A DNA stretch of 60,322 nucleotides from Clostridiales bacterium (GTDB taxonomy: Bacteria > Bacillota > Clostridia > Christensenellales > Borkfalkiaceae): positions 1 through 60,322 of the forward strand of contig SVHY01000006.1 of the NCBI GenBank assembly GCA_015055545.1. Direction: 5' to 3'. The notes under the pieces were generated by a model. It was not told where the DNA came from. It ran no database searches and was given only the letters and a program-made list of their open reading frames with translations. How positions within the stretch are numbered: the stretch's first letter is position 1; each line of letters begins with the position of its first letter. Positions 34,477-43,806 of the stretch are shown piece by piece. The position numbers were made by a program, and so were the translations under genes.

Positions 34477-37400
34477 TTAGAAAATCAACATACCAAGTTT
34501 AAGAATACCATTTTGATAATTAGTACCCGAACCAAAACCTTGTGGTCTATCGCTAACCAACATAGGGAAACTCATGTTTGCAAAAGCATCATAATTCTCC
34601 GCTATGGTTGCCACTGTAATAGTTGAAACTGTATAAACATTCGACTGGAAGTAAGCCGAGTACGCTTGTTTCCACGTATAAGCAGGCGTACCCTCCGCTG
34701 AAACAGCCGTAAGTGCACTGATAAGCCCGCTATCACCTTCGTTTTCCCAACTACTACCCTTTTTATAGGTGTAATACGGAGCACCATACGTATACGTCAT
34801 CTTACTATCACTACTATATTTTTCGTAATATGCGGCAGTATGTCTAGGCGTTACATAGATACTTATCGCCGTATCCATATTCATATAAGAAGTAATAGGC
34901 GAAGTTGTATTAATAGCACTCATATCCATTGCAAGATAGGTAATCCCTGCCTCTTTAACGATAGCCGATGTATTCCCGCTTAAACCGTATACCGCTTGCA
35001 AATTTTTTCTACTCGTCTCCCAATCGTCCCAATGTCCAATCGTCATATCACGATACGTGTTCTTGTAAGCATTCCCAAATGTATTTAAAACCATATAATC
35101 ATCAAAAGGCAAGTCCATACCGTTTAACGTATAACCAGATGCACTTGTTTTTCCATCCGAATAAGTAGTTTTCAACGTAGCATAAGACATTGCATATCTA
35201 TCTTGGGTAATACTGCTATTTCGACTCGTATCCATTAAGGAATAATACGCCTTAACCGCATATTTACTATCTTCATGACCAAAGCTTTCGTATTCTACGG
35301 GTTCGGTGCTGTTATAAAGGTCAAGCGTTACTTCGTACGAAATCGACTGCGTACCTTTCGTCGCTACAACGTCTACGTAGAAAATACCGCGCTCTTTGTT
35401 TGCCACCGTATCTGAAACCACTGCACTTTCGTCGGGGTCGCTATATCTCTTCTTATACGTTTGCGTTACGTCAAAACCTGCGTTGGTCAGTTCATCCGCG
35501 CCCGTATACGCACCGATAGAAACGTCGGTTGCGATACCGTTCACGTCCACAAGTGTCGTTGCCGAAACATCCAAACCGTTTTGTACGTTAATCGTTTTTT
35601 CAACGGGCGTAAACGACTTATAACCAATCGCCCAAGCCGCCGCGCTACCAACCGTGTACGAACCGTCGCCGATTTGCGCCGTGTACAAGTTGGGACGAAT
35701 GGTCACGTTATGTTGTTTATAAACCGCCGTCATGGTGTTCATAGCCACACCGTCCACGTCGAAATACGTCTTGATATTTTCATCTATACCGTAATAATCG
35801 GCAAGGTTCAATTCTTCACCAAGCGAAACCACGTCGTTGCTTTCGTCAATCGTAAACATCGAATCTTTCACGAACGTCATTTCCCCGAAATATACGTACG
35901 TAGACGCTGCACAAGCCTTCATATGTAAATATTGATACGTAGAGCGTGCTGCTAATTTCATACCATACGCGTCCGCGCCGTTGCCCGTTTCTTCCACCCA
36001 GTTCATACGATATTGATGCAAATCCATATCGTAATAAATCCATTCGTTCGCATTTACGTAGATATTTTTGGAAAGAGAACTTCCGCCCTTTTTATCGGCA
36101 ATCCCATCTGCAACCCAAATGGTAAAGTAAGGAGCAGTAACCGCATCTCCGCCAATTTCATTTGCTCTCGTCGTATCAAAATAGAACGGAATACGCAAAT
36201 ATTGATAGCCTTGCGAAAGCAAATAATCAATATAATATACACTCATATCGGGATATGCCGTATAGATATGTGCGCTTGCTTTTTTCTGATATTGATACCA
36301 GTAGTAGGGTTGACCGTCGATTTCGCCCGTAGCCGCACCAGCTTTACTTGCGTTTTCATTTGATCCCCAGCTGTTATTTGCTCTATTCCCTGCGTCGGTT
36401 GAACCCGTGTAAACGGTGAGTTGCTTAGAATAACCGAACAATTCGCAAGCAATCGTAACCGTCGTATAACCGTTTTTCATTGCCGTAACTTCCGCGCCGT
36501 TTACGGATAAAACGCTGCTGTCCGTTACGTTAATGGAATACGCCACGTCAAGCGCTTCGCCGTTGTCGTTGACGATAGAAGCGTCCACAATCGCTTTTTC
36601 GCCTATCGTCATGTACGCTTCTTCGCCTGCTACGTTTTCGTTAAATTTATATTGCGTGTCAAAGCCGCCGCCAACCGTCAACGTATAATCGGCAAGATAG
36701 GAAGATTTGTCCTCTTGCGCTTTGAAGTTGGTTTCCGTTACGCCCGCCGATTTTGCCGCGCTCTTGTATACGTAATTTTTCAGCGTAGCTTTTTCCACGC
36801 TCGTAAAGTTTTCATTAGGGTTGTTAAGCGCCGCACTCGCAACGTAGGACGTCGTACGTGCCGAGTCGTCTACGGTATGTACGGCATACGTATAACGTAC
36901 GTTCTCACCGTCCGTTTCTACGATAACGCCTACGCCCATCCACGTCCAGTCTGCGTGGTCGTATTGAATGTTAGTAAGCGCGCCGCTGATACGATACGTT
37001 ACTTTGGTTTCCGTGGTATACGGATACACTTTCAAGGGGTTAGCCGAGCTTTCCGTAATGAGCACGTATTTATTATTGCCAAGCTCGTTCAAGCCCGCAA
37101 TCAAATCATTCGCGTTGCTTGCCATCGCTTGGTTATAATAATCAAGCTTGGTGATAACCATACCGAACTCTCTGTTTTCGTCCAAGGAAATTTCGTTATA
37201 TAAATCCTCGTCAAATTCCGCCGTATAACGAATACCCGACGTGCCTTCGTTGGTACGGATAGATGCGCCTTTCACCATGTGGAAGTCTGTCACTTTATAA
37301 ACCGCCGTAAACGTCATATCTTCCGAAATGGTCATGCCGTCAATGTAGCCGCGCCAACCGATAAACGTATAGGTTTTACCGTTCTTCACGTACGAATTGT

Positions 37401-38262
37401 TGTACGTAGGCGCAACGATTTCTGTCCCTGGCCTTACGTTCCCCGTTTCCACCGTCGTTTCGCCGTCCACGAAAGAATACGTACATCTGCCAAGTTCCGT
37501 AAGCAACGCATCATAATCGGTATAGAAACCTACCATACCGATTTTCAAGTCCATGACAATCGTCTTTTGATAATGATGATTCATGTTAAAAAACGTATTT
37601 GCGTTGGGCGTTACGTCACCACTGTACGACGTCGCAGGAATAATCATATATCCTTTGAAATCATACGTATATGCGTGCGTATATTCAGAATTTTCAATCT
37701 TCGTAGCGTTATTATGGTGATATGAGCCACGTCCCGTAAGCGTTTCGCTTACTTTACCGTTTGCATCGATAAACGTAATCGGTTTATCCCCGCCCAAAGC
37801 AACGGAAGATGCCGCCGTCGTATCCGTTGCATAATATTGCAAGTTCGTACCGAACAAGCCGTAAAACGAGCTGTTCGTATACATCGTCGCATCATATTCC
37901 AGCCATACGATATACCCCGCAAAGCCCGTCGTATCGCCTGTATAAGGAAGTTTAATTCTCAAATTTGGCCACGTTTCATTGGCGTATTCCGTATTATCAA
38001 TCGTATGGTGCAACACTTTCCCCGTAGGTGAATCCGTATAGTCTTCTACTGCGGTTTTCATTTTCCATACCGTAGTATCACTCGTCGTATAATTCCCCGA
38101 CGTTTCGCCCGACGGGTCGTACAACGTGACGATTTGCGCGCTTTCACCGTCGGCTTTTGCCACCGCGCTCGGTTTGATGTTGAAAAGCGTTATGCAGAAA
38201 AGAGCAAGAATAACCGCGAAAACGCTCCACACTAATTTGCGTAAATTGTTTTTCGTTCTCAT
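34477..38262 (-). CDS. Giant exported protein, paralogue of 29602-32412
   Basis: A 1261-residue protein with a signal peptide (VWSVFAVILALFCITLF). An N-terminal jelly-roll-like region (to about 265) is unique to it, then an InlB B-repeat (about 270-325: TYTFIGWRGYIDG, FTAVYKV). From about 330 it matches the 936-residue paralogue: GASIRTNEGTSGIRYTAEFD, FGMVITKLDYY, YVLITESSANP, then YY modules near 677 (VYYIDYLLSQGYQYLRIPFY) and 1143 (AAYYEKYS), and a tail ILKLGMLIF. AGGAG precedes the ATG by 7 nt. A 42-codon small gene is directly upstream. The family is unnamed to me; extracellular binding of a polymer is inferred. Confidence 0.75.
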   Translation of the reverse strand: MRTKNNLRKLVWSVFAVILALFCITLFNIKPSAVAKADGESAQIVTLYDPSGETSGNYTTSDTTVWKMKTAVEDYTDSPTGKVLHHTIDNTEYANETWPNLRIKLPYTGDTTGFAGYIVWLEYDATMYTNSSFYGLFGTNLQYYATDTTAASSVALGGDKPITFIDANGKVSETLTGRGSYHHNNATKIENSEYTHAYTYDFKGYMIIPATSYSGDVTPNANTFFNMNHHYQKTIVMDLKIGMVGFYTDYDALLTELGRCTYSFVDGETTVETGNVRPGTEIVAPTYNNSYVKNGKTYTFIGWRGYIDGMTISEDMTFTAVYKVTDFHMVKGASIRTNEGTSGIRYTAEFDEDLYNEISLDENREFGMVITKLDYYNQAMASNANDLIAGLNELGNNKYVLITESSANPLKVYPYTTETKVTYRISGALTNIQYDHADWTWMGVGVIVETDGENVRYTYAVHTVDDSARTTSYVASAALNNPNENFTSVEKATLKNYVYKSAAKSAGVTETNFKAQEDKSSYLADYTLTVGGGFDTQYKFNENVAGEEAYMTIGEKAIVDASIVNDNGEALDVAYSINVTDSSVLSVNGAEVTAMKNGYTTVTIACELFGYSKQLTVYTGSTDAGNRANNSWGSNENASKAGAATGEIDGQPYYWYQYQKKASAHIYTAYPDMSVYYIDYLLSQGYQYLRIPFYFDTTRANEIGGDAVTAPYFTIWVADGIADKKGGSSLSKNIYVNANEWIYYDMDLHQYRMNWVEETGNGADAYGMKLAARSTYQYLHMKACAASTYVYFGEMTFVKDSMFTIDESNDVVSLGEELNLADYYGIDENIKTYFDVDGVAMNTMTAVYKQHNVTIRPNLYTAQIGDGSYTVGSAAAWAIGYKSFTPVEKTINVQNGLDVSATTLVDVNGIATDVSIGAYTGADELTNAGFDVTQTYKKRYSDPDESAVVSDTVANKERGIFYVDVVATKGTQSISYEVTLDLYNSTEPVEYESFGHEDSKYAVKAYYSLMDTSRNSSITQDRYAMSYATLKTTYSDGKTSASGYTLNGMDLPFDDYMVLNTFGNAYKNTYRDMTIGHWDDWETSRKNLQAVYGLSGNTSAIVKEAGITYLAMDMSAINTTSPITSYMNMDTAISIYVTPRHTAAYYEKYSSDSKMTYTYGAPYYTYKKGSSWENEGDSGLISALTAVSAEGTPAYTWKQAYSAYFQSNVYTVSTITVATIAENYDAFANMSFPMLVSDRPQGFGSGTNYQNGILKLGMLIF

Positions 38263-38326
38263 TATCGTTCTCCTATGATATTTTTAAATTTGACTTCTTC
38301 GTCAGAATATCCTATTCTCTTTTAAT

Positions 38327-38455
38327 TTATACGATAAAATCGTTTTCGTAACCGTCGTAGTCACGCGTTTGTTGCGTTTCGCCCGAAAGCGAAAGCAACA
38401 CATTTTGGTTGATATACACCACTTGCATTTGTAAAGCTTGATACTTTGTTTTCAT
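38327..38455 (-). CDS. 42-residue small protein, family with 32496-32642
   Basis: ATG at 38455, stop TAA at 38327, ribosome site GGGGG about 8 nt upstream. It begins MKTKYQALQMQVVYIN, contains VLLSLSGET and ends DGYENDFIV, matching the 48-residue gene at start, core and end. The six residues between SGE and DGY are where the two differ in length. It lies between a lipoprotein gene and the giant exported protein and is co-directional with both. Conservation at the protein level in two places argues that it is translated. Function not known. Confidence 0.75.
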   Translation of the reverse strand: MKTKYQALQMQVVYINQNVLLSLSGETQQTRDYDGYENDFIV

Positions 38456-38470
38456 TTCTATTTCCCCCTT

Positions 38471-39640
38471 TTAATCGGCAAATTCCATTCTGAAATTATC
38501 AAAATACACGATTTCCGTGCCTTTCGTCTGTTCTTCCCATCTAAGGACGATACCCGTCGTAGTGGTTACGTTGTATTTCAAGCTGTTCATTTGCGTATTC
38601 ATCTCTTGCACGGAGAACGAATACGTCACCCATTTCCCGGGAATGATTTTCAGCTCGTCCGTTACGAAATATCGCGTTTGTCCGCTATACATAGACAGCC
38701 AAACCGTTTCCATACCGCTCTCTTCGGGTGCATACACATCAAAGCACAATCTTGCGTTGTCGGGATATTCGCTCCAAGGCACGAGCGCCGTCATTTGCTT
38801 GTTCAAATATATCCCCGGCCAGCTGTCCAAATCGCTAGAACTTGCAGGAGCTTCCACGCGTACCGCACTTCCACTGCCCGTTGACGTAATATCGCTCACG
38901 CGCATATACGCCGCCATCAAATCCGACCGTCCCTCGGGTTCTAACAATTCCACCTGCCACTCGCTGTCAAACGAACAAATCTCGTTTTCTTTCAAGCGCA
39001 TTACAATCGGCGAATAACTCTTTTCCGTCTTGTACAGTTTCAAGTTATCGATATAATACGTATCGTCTTCAACGCCGCGCTCGAAATAGATTTTCAAGCC
39101 GTTGACAAAAGGTGCTGTCACGTCGTATGCATCCGTCGTTTGGGGAATGTATTCCCGTTTCACTTGCATCGTCACCGTATTCCAGCCCGCTTGCAAATCG
39201 TAATATTTCTTCGTGCCGTTACCCACTTCGTAGGTAAGTTGCATCCCCACGCGCGAGGGTGCGCCCGTGGCGTTGTACACGTCTATAGACAGCGCGGCTA
39301 CGTCGGAAAAGTTGGTATAATCCTTGCCCGCTTTTTTTAAATTGAACGCCTGTTCAATATACGGTGCGCCCGGCTTATACGGGTTGGATTCCACGATAAC
39401 TTTCGCACTAGCTTCGCCCGTTTTTACATACGCTTTGTCCGTGTTCTGTTCCACACGACCAAGCACCCCGAAAAGACGGATTAACCCAAACTCGCCGTTC
39501 GTTTCAAAATCGTTAATGGTATGAATACCCGTATCCACCGTCGGTTGTTCGTCCGTCGTGGGCGTGGTTTCTTCGCTATCACAGCCGCTTGCCGCAAACA
39601 AGAGTAAAGCAGATAATAAAACCGTAGTCCATTTTTTCAT
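38471..39640 (-). CDS. Lipoprotein with two carbohydrate-binding-like domains
   Basis: A 389-residue lipoprotein; lipobox AASGC at residues 16-20. Two jelly-roll-like domains follow, about 40-210 (NDFETNGEFGLIRLFG; GLKIYFERGVEDDTYYIDNLKLY) and 220-389 (CSFDSEWQVELLEPEG; EIVYFDNFRMEF). The D-x-YYIDN-x-L-LY and Y-F-D-N-F-R endings are typical of CBM-like modules that bind sugars. No catalytic domain. It follows the DUF4091 lipoprotein by 5 nt and is likely part of the same transcript, perhaps as a glycan-binding partner. Confidence 0.75.
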   Translation of the reverse strand: MKKWTTVLLSALLLFAASGCDSEETTPTTDEQPTVDTGIHTINDFETNGEFGLIRLFGVLGRVEQNTDKAYVKTGEASAKVIVESNPYKPGAPYIEQAFNLKKAGKDYTNFSDVAALSIDVYNATGAPSRVGMQLTYEVGNGTKKYYDLQAGWNTVTMQVKREYIPQTTDAYDVTAPFVNGLKIYFERGVEDDTYYIDNLKLYKTEKSYSPIVMRLKENEICSFDSEWQVELLEPEGRSDLMAAYMRVSDITSTGSGSAVRVEAPASSSDLDSWPGIYLNKQMTALVPWSEYPDNARLCFDVYAPEESGMETVWLSMYSGQTRYFVTDELKIIPGKWVTYSFSVQEMNTQMNSLKYNVTTTTGIVLRWEEQTKGTEIVYFDNFRMEFAD

Positions 39641-39645
39641 ACGTT

Positions 39646-42096
39646 TTAACCTCCCACTTCTATCTTACCAACGGCAATATCGGTTGCCTGTGTAGATTGT
39701 ACGTTGATACGAATAGATTCCAACGCACCGTTGTTCGTACAGTTGAACGCCGTAACGGGTATTTCAATCGTATTCCAACCCTGTTGCAACGTCGTTTCAA
39801 TCGCCGTGATATACCGCGTCGCGTTTGCGCCCTTAGAGAGTAGCTTAATATCAATTGCATTATCGCTATACGAATAGATATGGATAATCAACGTCGTCTT
39901 GCTTTCCGTCACGTTCAATACGCTTACGTCCATTTCCGCACTCAAACTATCCGCCGCTTCGTACGCGAGTTTCAACGCCTGCGCGCCGTCGATTTCGTCG
40001 ATAGACACTTCGCCGCCCGAACGAATCGTCGTCTTGTCTTTCAACGTAATAGCATTTACCGTAGCACTTGCACCGCCAAGCTGTAAGCTCATTTCATACG
40101 TTTTCCCAGCCACCGTTGCTTGTACGTTTAACACGTTTGAGGCTTGGGTCATGGGCACGTTTACCGTGTATTCGTTTCTATCCCCGTTTGCCGTCGGTGT
40201 CAACGTTTCACCGTTGGCTTTCAGGCTAACGCCCGCCGCGGCAGAGAGTTTAACGCTCGTAACGCCGTCGATGGTTTTGATTTCTTCAATCACCGTTTCC
40301 GCGTTGTAAGCAAGTTCCAAAAGCCCCGCCAAGGATTCACGGCTTTGCGCCATATAATCGGTCAAACCGTCGCGAATACGCACTCTCGTCCCCGCATACA
40401 AATCCACCGTCAAATAACGGTATAACGCGTTGAAATTCTCTTCTGAAACGCCGTATTTTTGATACGCTTCTTCCAAAGCATACAGCAAATCGTATTCTTC
40501 GTTGCCGTCGCGAATGGAATGAATCCGCACCGTACCGATAGGACCGTACACCCCGTAATCTCGCCCGGGATAGAACAAGAACCCGTCGCCGTTGGTCAAG
40601 GGATAACGCATTGCCGTATCGTAATAATCTTGCAACTGGTAATCCCCAAACGCCGCTTGTCGCCACGTGTACAGCGCCGTTTCCCAATACAAATTCCCGA
40701 CGATATCGTAATCGTACATCATCCAACTCAAAAGCCTAGACGACGCCAAAATATCTTCGATATGATAAGTCGGGTGCGGCGTACGAGGCTCTAAACAGGT
40801 ATAGCACCAAAGTTCCGCATCGTCGCCATAACACTCTTTTGCAAAATCCGTATACGTTTGCCGTTCGGCTTCCGTTTCATAACGGCTAATGAGCGGAACG
40901 CTGGTTGCCGCTTTCACTTGCAATCCGTCCGTCAAACTTCCGACGACTTTATGCTTAATTCCCGCAAGGTCTGCAAGCATTTCCTGCAAAAATTCCGCAT
41001 CGTCGCAAACGAGTGTTTCCGCAAGCTCTGCCGCTACGCTTTCGCATACTTCCGTACCTTTATTCAGGTTATAATTCGCCACGTCAGTCGTGCCGTTCAA
41101 ATCGTATTCGTCAAAGAAAATGAAATAGGTGGACGCCTTTTCAAACAGGTTGATTTTATTCTCCACACTGTACGTCGCCATTTCACGGAGCAACTTTGCA
41201 AACTGCTCGAAATCAACGCTGTTGATGCTCTTGCCCTCATAGATAGCCGTAGACATGGTAAAGGGCAAATTGAACGTGGACACGCGCGGGTCTTTCGTGT
41301 ATTTATCCGCGTAGTATAAAAATCTTTCTAGCGATTCTCCCTCGGGTAATACGTACACCATTTCATTCCCAGGGAGTTGTTGCGCGTTCAAACGATAAGA
41401 AAGCAACGCTTCGTAATACGCTTCTTGCATTTCTACCGACGTATCCAGCTCGCCCCAGCCAAGGTATTCGTATCCAAACGAGAACGACGATTTGGAATGT
41501 ACTTCGTCCGAAAGCGTATAATCGTACACCGTAACAGATACGGGAACGTTATAACTTTCGCCTGATACTTCCACCGTGAACGCGCCCGTATACGTGCCTG
41601 CGGGTTGGTCTTCGGGTACGTTGAGCGTTACCCAAATCCCTTGATTTTTACCCGTCGTCACGTTCTCCTCGTAAGCCACCGCTTTATCCATGGGGATAAG
41701 CGCGTCGGGATAATATCCCTCTGCCGTAGGCGAGTTCGTGTCGCGGATATGCGTGACGCTGATATACTTTTGGTGATAGAGTGCGAACGCATCTTTTGAA
41801 AGCGTTTCACCCGCGGCATTTTTCAACGCCGCGGTTTCCACCGTGTATTCTTGATCCGATTCGCCGCTGATCATAATCTGCGCCGATTCGTATTCGTTTT
41901 TAAACGCTTTGATTGTCAACGTATCATTTTCATAACGAGATGAATAATCGGCATCGCGGAGCAATTTTTCCGCACCGCCCTCCGTCCATACGTTGATTTC
42001 TACGGGCTTGGTTTCCGCACCCGTTTCCGTTTCGCAAGCGTACGCCGTAACCAACATACACACGCTCAGTACGCTTGCTATGGTTCTCTTTTTCAT
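39646..42096 (-). CDS. DUF4091 / GH123-like lipoprotein
   Basis: An 816-residue lipoprotein (signal peptide ending TAYAC). Residues 30-190 form an N-terminal beta domain (AFKNEYESAQIMISG; DQPAGTYTGAFTVEV). Residues 195-580 are the DUF4091-type barrel, with YFIFFDEYD as the likely D-E catalytic pair and WCYTCLEPRTPHPTYHIED plus RLLSWMMYDYDIVGNLYWE as the family signature. Residues 590-816 hold Ig-like and CBM-like parts. GH123 enzymes are beta-N-acetylgalactosaminidases acting with substrate assistance through an Asp-Glu pair; DUF4091 relatives are wider. An exported N-acetylhexosaminidase fits the amino-sugar genes at 55-59 kb. Confidence 0.8.
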   Translation of the reverse strand: MKKRTIASVLSVCMLVTAYACETETGAETKPVEINVWTEGGAEKLLRDADYSSRYENDTLTIKAFKNEYESAQIMISGESDQEYTVETAALKNAAGETLSKDAFALYHQKYISVTHIRDTNSPTAEGYYPDALIPMDKAVAYEENVTTGKNQGIWVTLNVPEDQPAGTYTGAFTVEVSGESYNVPVSVTVYDYTLSDEVHSKSSFSFGYEYLGWGELDTSVEMQEAYYEALLSYRLNAQQLPGNEMVYVLPEGESLERFLYYADKYTKDPRVSTFNLPFTMSTAIYEGKSINSVDFEQFAKLLREMATYSVENKINLFEKASTYFIFFDEYDLNGTTDVANYNLNKGTEVCESVAAELAETLVCDDAEFLQEMLADLAGIKHKVVGSLTDGLQVKAATSVPLISRYETEAERQTYTDFAKECYGDDAELWCYTCLEPRTPHPTYHIEDILASSRLLSWMMYDYDIVGNLYWETALYTWRQAAFGDYQLQDYYDTAMRYPLTNGDGFLFYPGRDYGVYGPIGTVRIHSIRDGNEEYDLLYALEEAYQKYGVSEENFNALYRYLTVDLYAGTRVRIRDGLTDYMAQSRESLAGLLELAYNAETVIEEIKTIDGVTSVKLSAAAGVSLKANGETLTPTANGDRNEYTVNVPMTQASNVLNVQATVAGKTYEMSLQLGGASATVNAITLKDKTTIRSGGEVSIDEIDGAQALKLAYEAADSLSAEMDVSVLNVTESKTTLIIHIYSYSDNAIDIKLLSKGANATRYITAIETTLQQGWNTIEIPVTAFNCTNNGALESIRINVQSTQATDIAVGKIEVGG

Positions 42097-42120
42097 AAGC
42101 CGCCCCTTGCGTTTTTATTA

Positions 42121-43779
42121 TTATTGAATACCTGCGCGCGTGAGCAATTCGCCCCAATACCCGCCGTTATTCTTCACGATATAATAATCAATGTCGTTGT
42201 CGTAAATTTCTTTTGCCGACTTTCTATCGTTGGCGTTTTGTCTGGTGAAATAGGATTCTAACGCGCCGTCGAGATAGTAGGAAAGCCCACCCCAGTAAAC
42301 GAGCGGCGACGTGGTCGCTTGGAACGGAACGATACCCTTTTTCGCAATAGCCGCACGGCTTTGTTGTAAAGTCGAGAAGTTTGCGTACAAATCGGGAGAT
42401 TTCGTTTGCACGTCGTATTCAAACGCCGTAGAAGCACCGTTGGTTGCTCTCATAAACGTTTCAATACCTTTATCCGTTGCCATAAACAGCAAGAAATCTT
42501 TCGCGATTTCTTTACCCGTTGCGTATGCGGGGATATACCCTTCGTGGTTTTCAACGCTGTATACGACTCTTCTTGCTTCGTTTACTTTCTTGAAGTCTTT
42601 TTCCGTCAAGCCCGCAACCGCCGCTTGCGCATCTTGATACGTACCGTCCGCATCTACTACTGCGATAATCGCCGCCAGTTTCGCATCGTACGTATTCTTT
42701 TCCGCATCGGTAAGCGCGCTGTACGCCTTTTCGTGCGTGTATAAATCCATATTTTCCACAATCGCGCTCATAACGGGCAATTGCATAAAGCGAATGTCGT
42801 AATGGTTTTTATCTTCTTCGTAGTTAGAACGCATTTCCTGTTCAAACCAGTCGCCGTTGGGCATCATCATCGCTTCGCCAAGCAAATACAACGATTGTGC
42901 TTCGGTGAATTCCGCCGTATTCACTTCGTCGTGGTTATAACCCTTGCTTTCGTGAATCAAGCCTTCCAAGGTTTCCAACGAACGGAGTCTGCCAAGCTGT
43001 TTGAAGTTATTGCTGGTCGTTTCGTCGTTCGCGTCTACGCCTAACCAATAATCTTCGTATTTTTCCGTACCTTCGTATTGTACCCACCAAGTATACGAGA
43101 TTTGGCTCCAATACCCTGCTTTGGACGAAGAGATAAACGGCGTTTCGCCCTTCGCTTTCAAATCTTTTGCCATGCCCTCTAACTGAATGGTCGTCTTGGG
43201 CAATACGTAATCCGCGCCCAGCTCCTTTTCCACCAACGTTTTATTGTACAACAAGCCCATGTAGCCGTTTACCCATTGCATGGAATAATACGTTTGTTTC
43301 GTACTGCCTCTGGGGGTGTATTGCATGTTAGAAAGGATATTATCGTCCATTTTCTGCGCAAACGTTACTTCCCCTTCCCCAGGCACTTTCGTTGCATACA
43401 AATCGCTCAAATCTTCAAAATAGAGATTGCCGCTGCCGTCCTTTTTATCGTAGTTCGCCGTTGCGGAATCGCAAGCGAACAACAAATCGTACGTATTCGT
43501 TTTCCCGTCGGTAATCATTCTGTCCGCAGGGAACGTTCTTTCCGAGTTCTTATCGGGCGTGGGAATGTTCAAGTTTGGATACTTTTCCGTAACCCAATCC
43601 TGTTTTTTAAATTCGGTGATGAGCGCGTCCACCCAGTCCGTGCCGTAGCCGAAATTGCTGACGAAGATTTGCAGCGTATTTTCGTCGTCCGCCACTTTCT
43701 TCTTACAGCCCGTAAACCCGATTGCAGTAGGCGCAATCACGCTCAAAGCCAACATCGTTGCCAAAACCTTTTTCTTCAT
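42121..43779 (-). CDS. ABC transporter sugar-binding lipoprotein
   Basis: A 552-residue extracellular solute-binding protein of the large family-1 type. The signal peptide ends with lipobox GFTGC. WVNGYMGLLYNKTL, PFISSSKAGYW, MMMPNGDWFEQEM and FLLFMATDKGIETF are typical for oligosaccharide-binding proteins. AAGGAG precedes the ATG at 43779, preferred over an upstream in-frame ATG. Two permease genes lie just before it in the transcript. The size suggests an oligosaccharide rather than a monosaccharide as ligand (inference). Confidence 0.9.
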   Translation of the reverse strand: MKKKVLATMLALSVIAPTAIGFTGCKKKVADDENTLQIFVSNFGYGTDWVDALITEFKKQDWVTEKYPNLNIPTPDKNSERTFPADRMITDGKTNTYDLLFACDSATANYDKKDGSGNLYFEDLSDLYATKVPGEGEVTFAQKMDDNILSNMQYTPRGSTKQTYYSMQWVNGYMGLLYNKTLVEKELGADYVLPKTTIQLEGMAKDLKAKGETPFISSSKAGYWSQISYTWWVQYEGTEKYEDYWLGVDANDETTSNNFKQLGRLRSLETLEGLIHESKGYNHDEVNTAEFTEAQSLYLLGEAMMMPNGDWFEQEMRSNYEEDKNHYDIRFMQLPVMSAIVENMDLYTHEKAYSALTDAEKNTYDAKLAAIIAVVDADGTYQDAQAAVAGLTEKDFKKVNEARRVVYSVENHEGYIPAYATGKEIAKDFLLFMATDKGIETFMRATNGASTAFEYDVQTKSPDLYANFSTLQQSRAAIAKKGIVPFQATTSPLVYWGGLSYYLDGALESYFTRQNANDRKSAKEIYDNDIDYYIVKNNGGYWGELLTRAGIQ

Positions 43780-43806
43780 AATATTTTCTCCTTTCATTTT
43801 TTCTTA

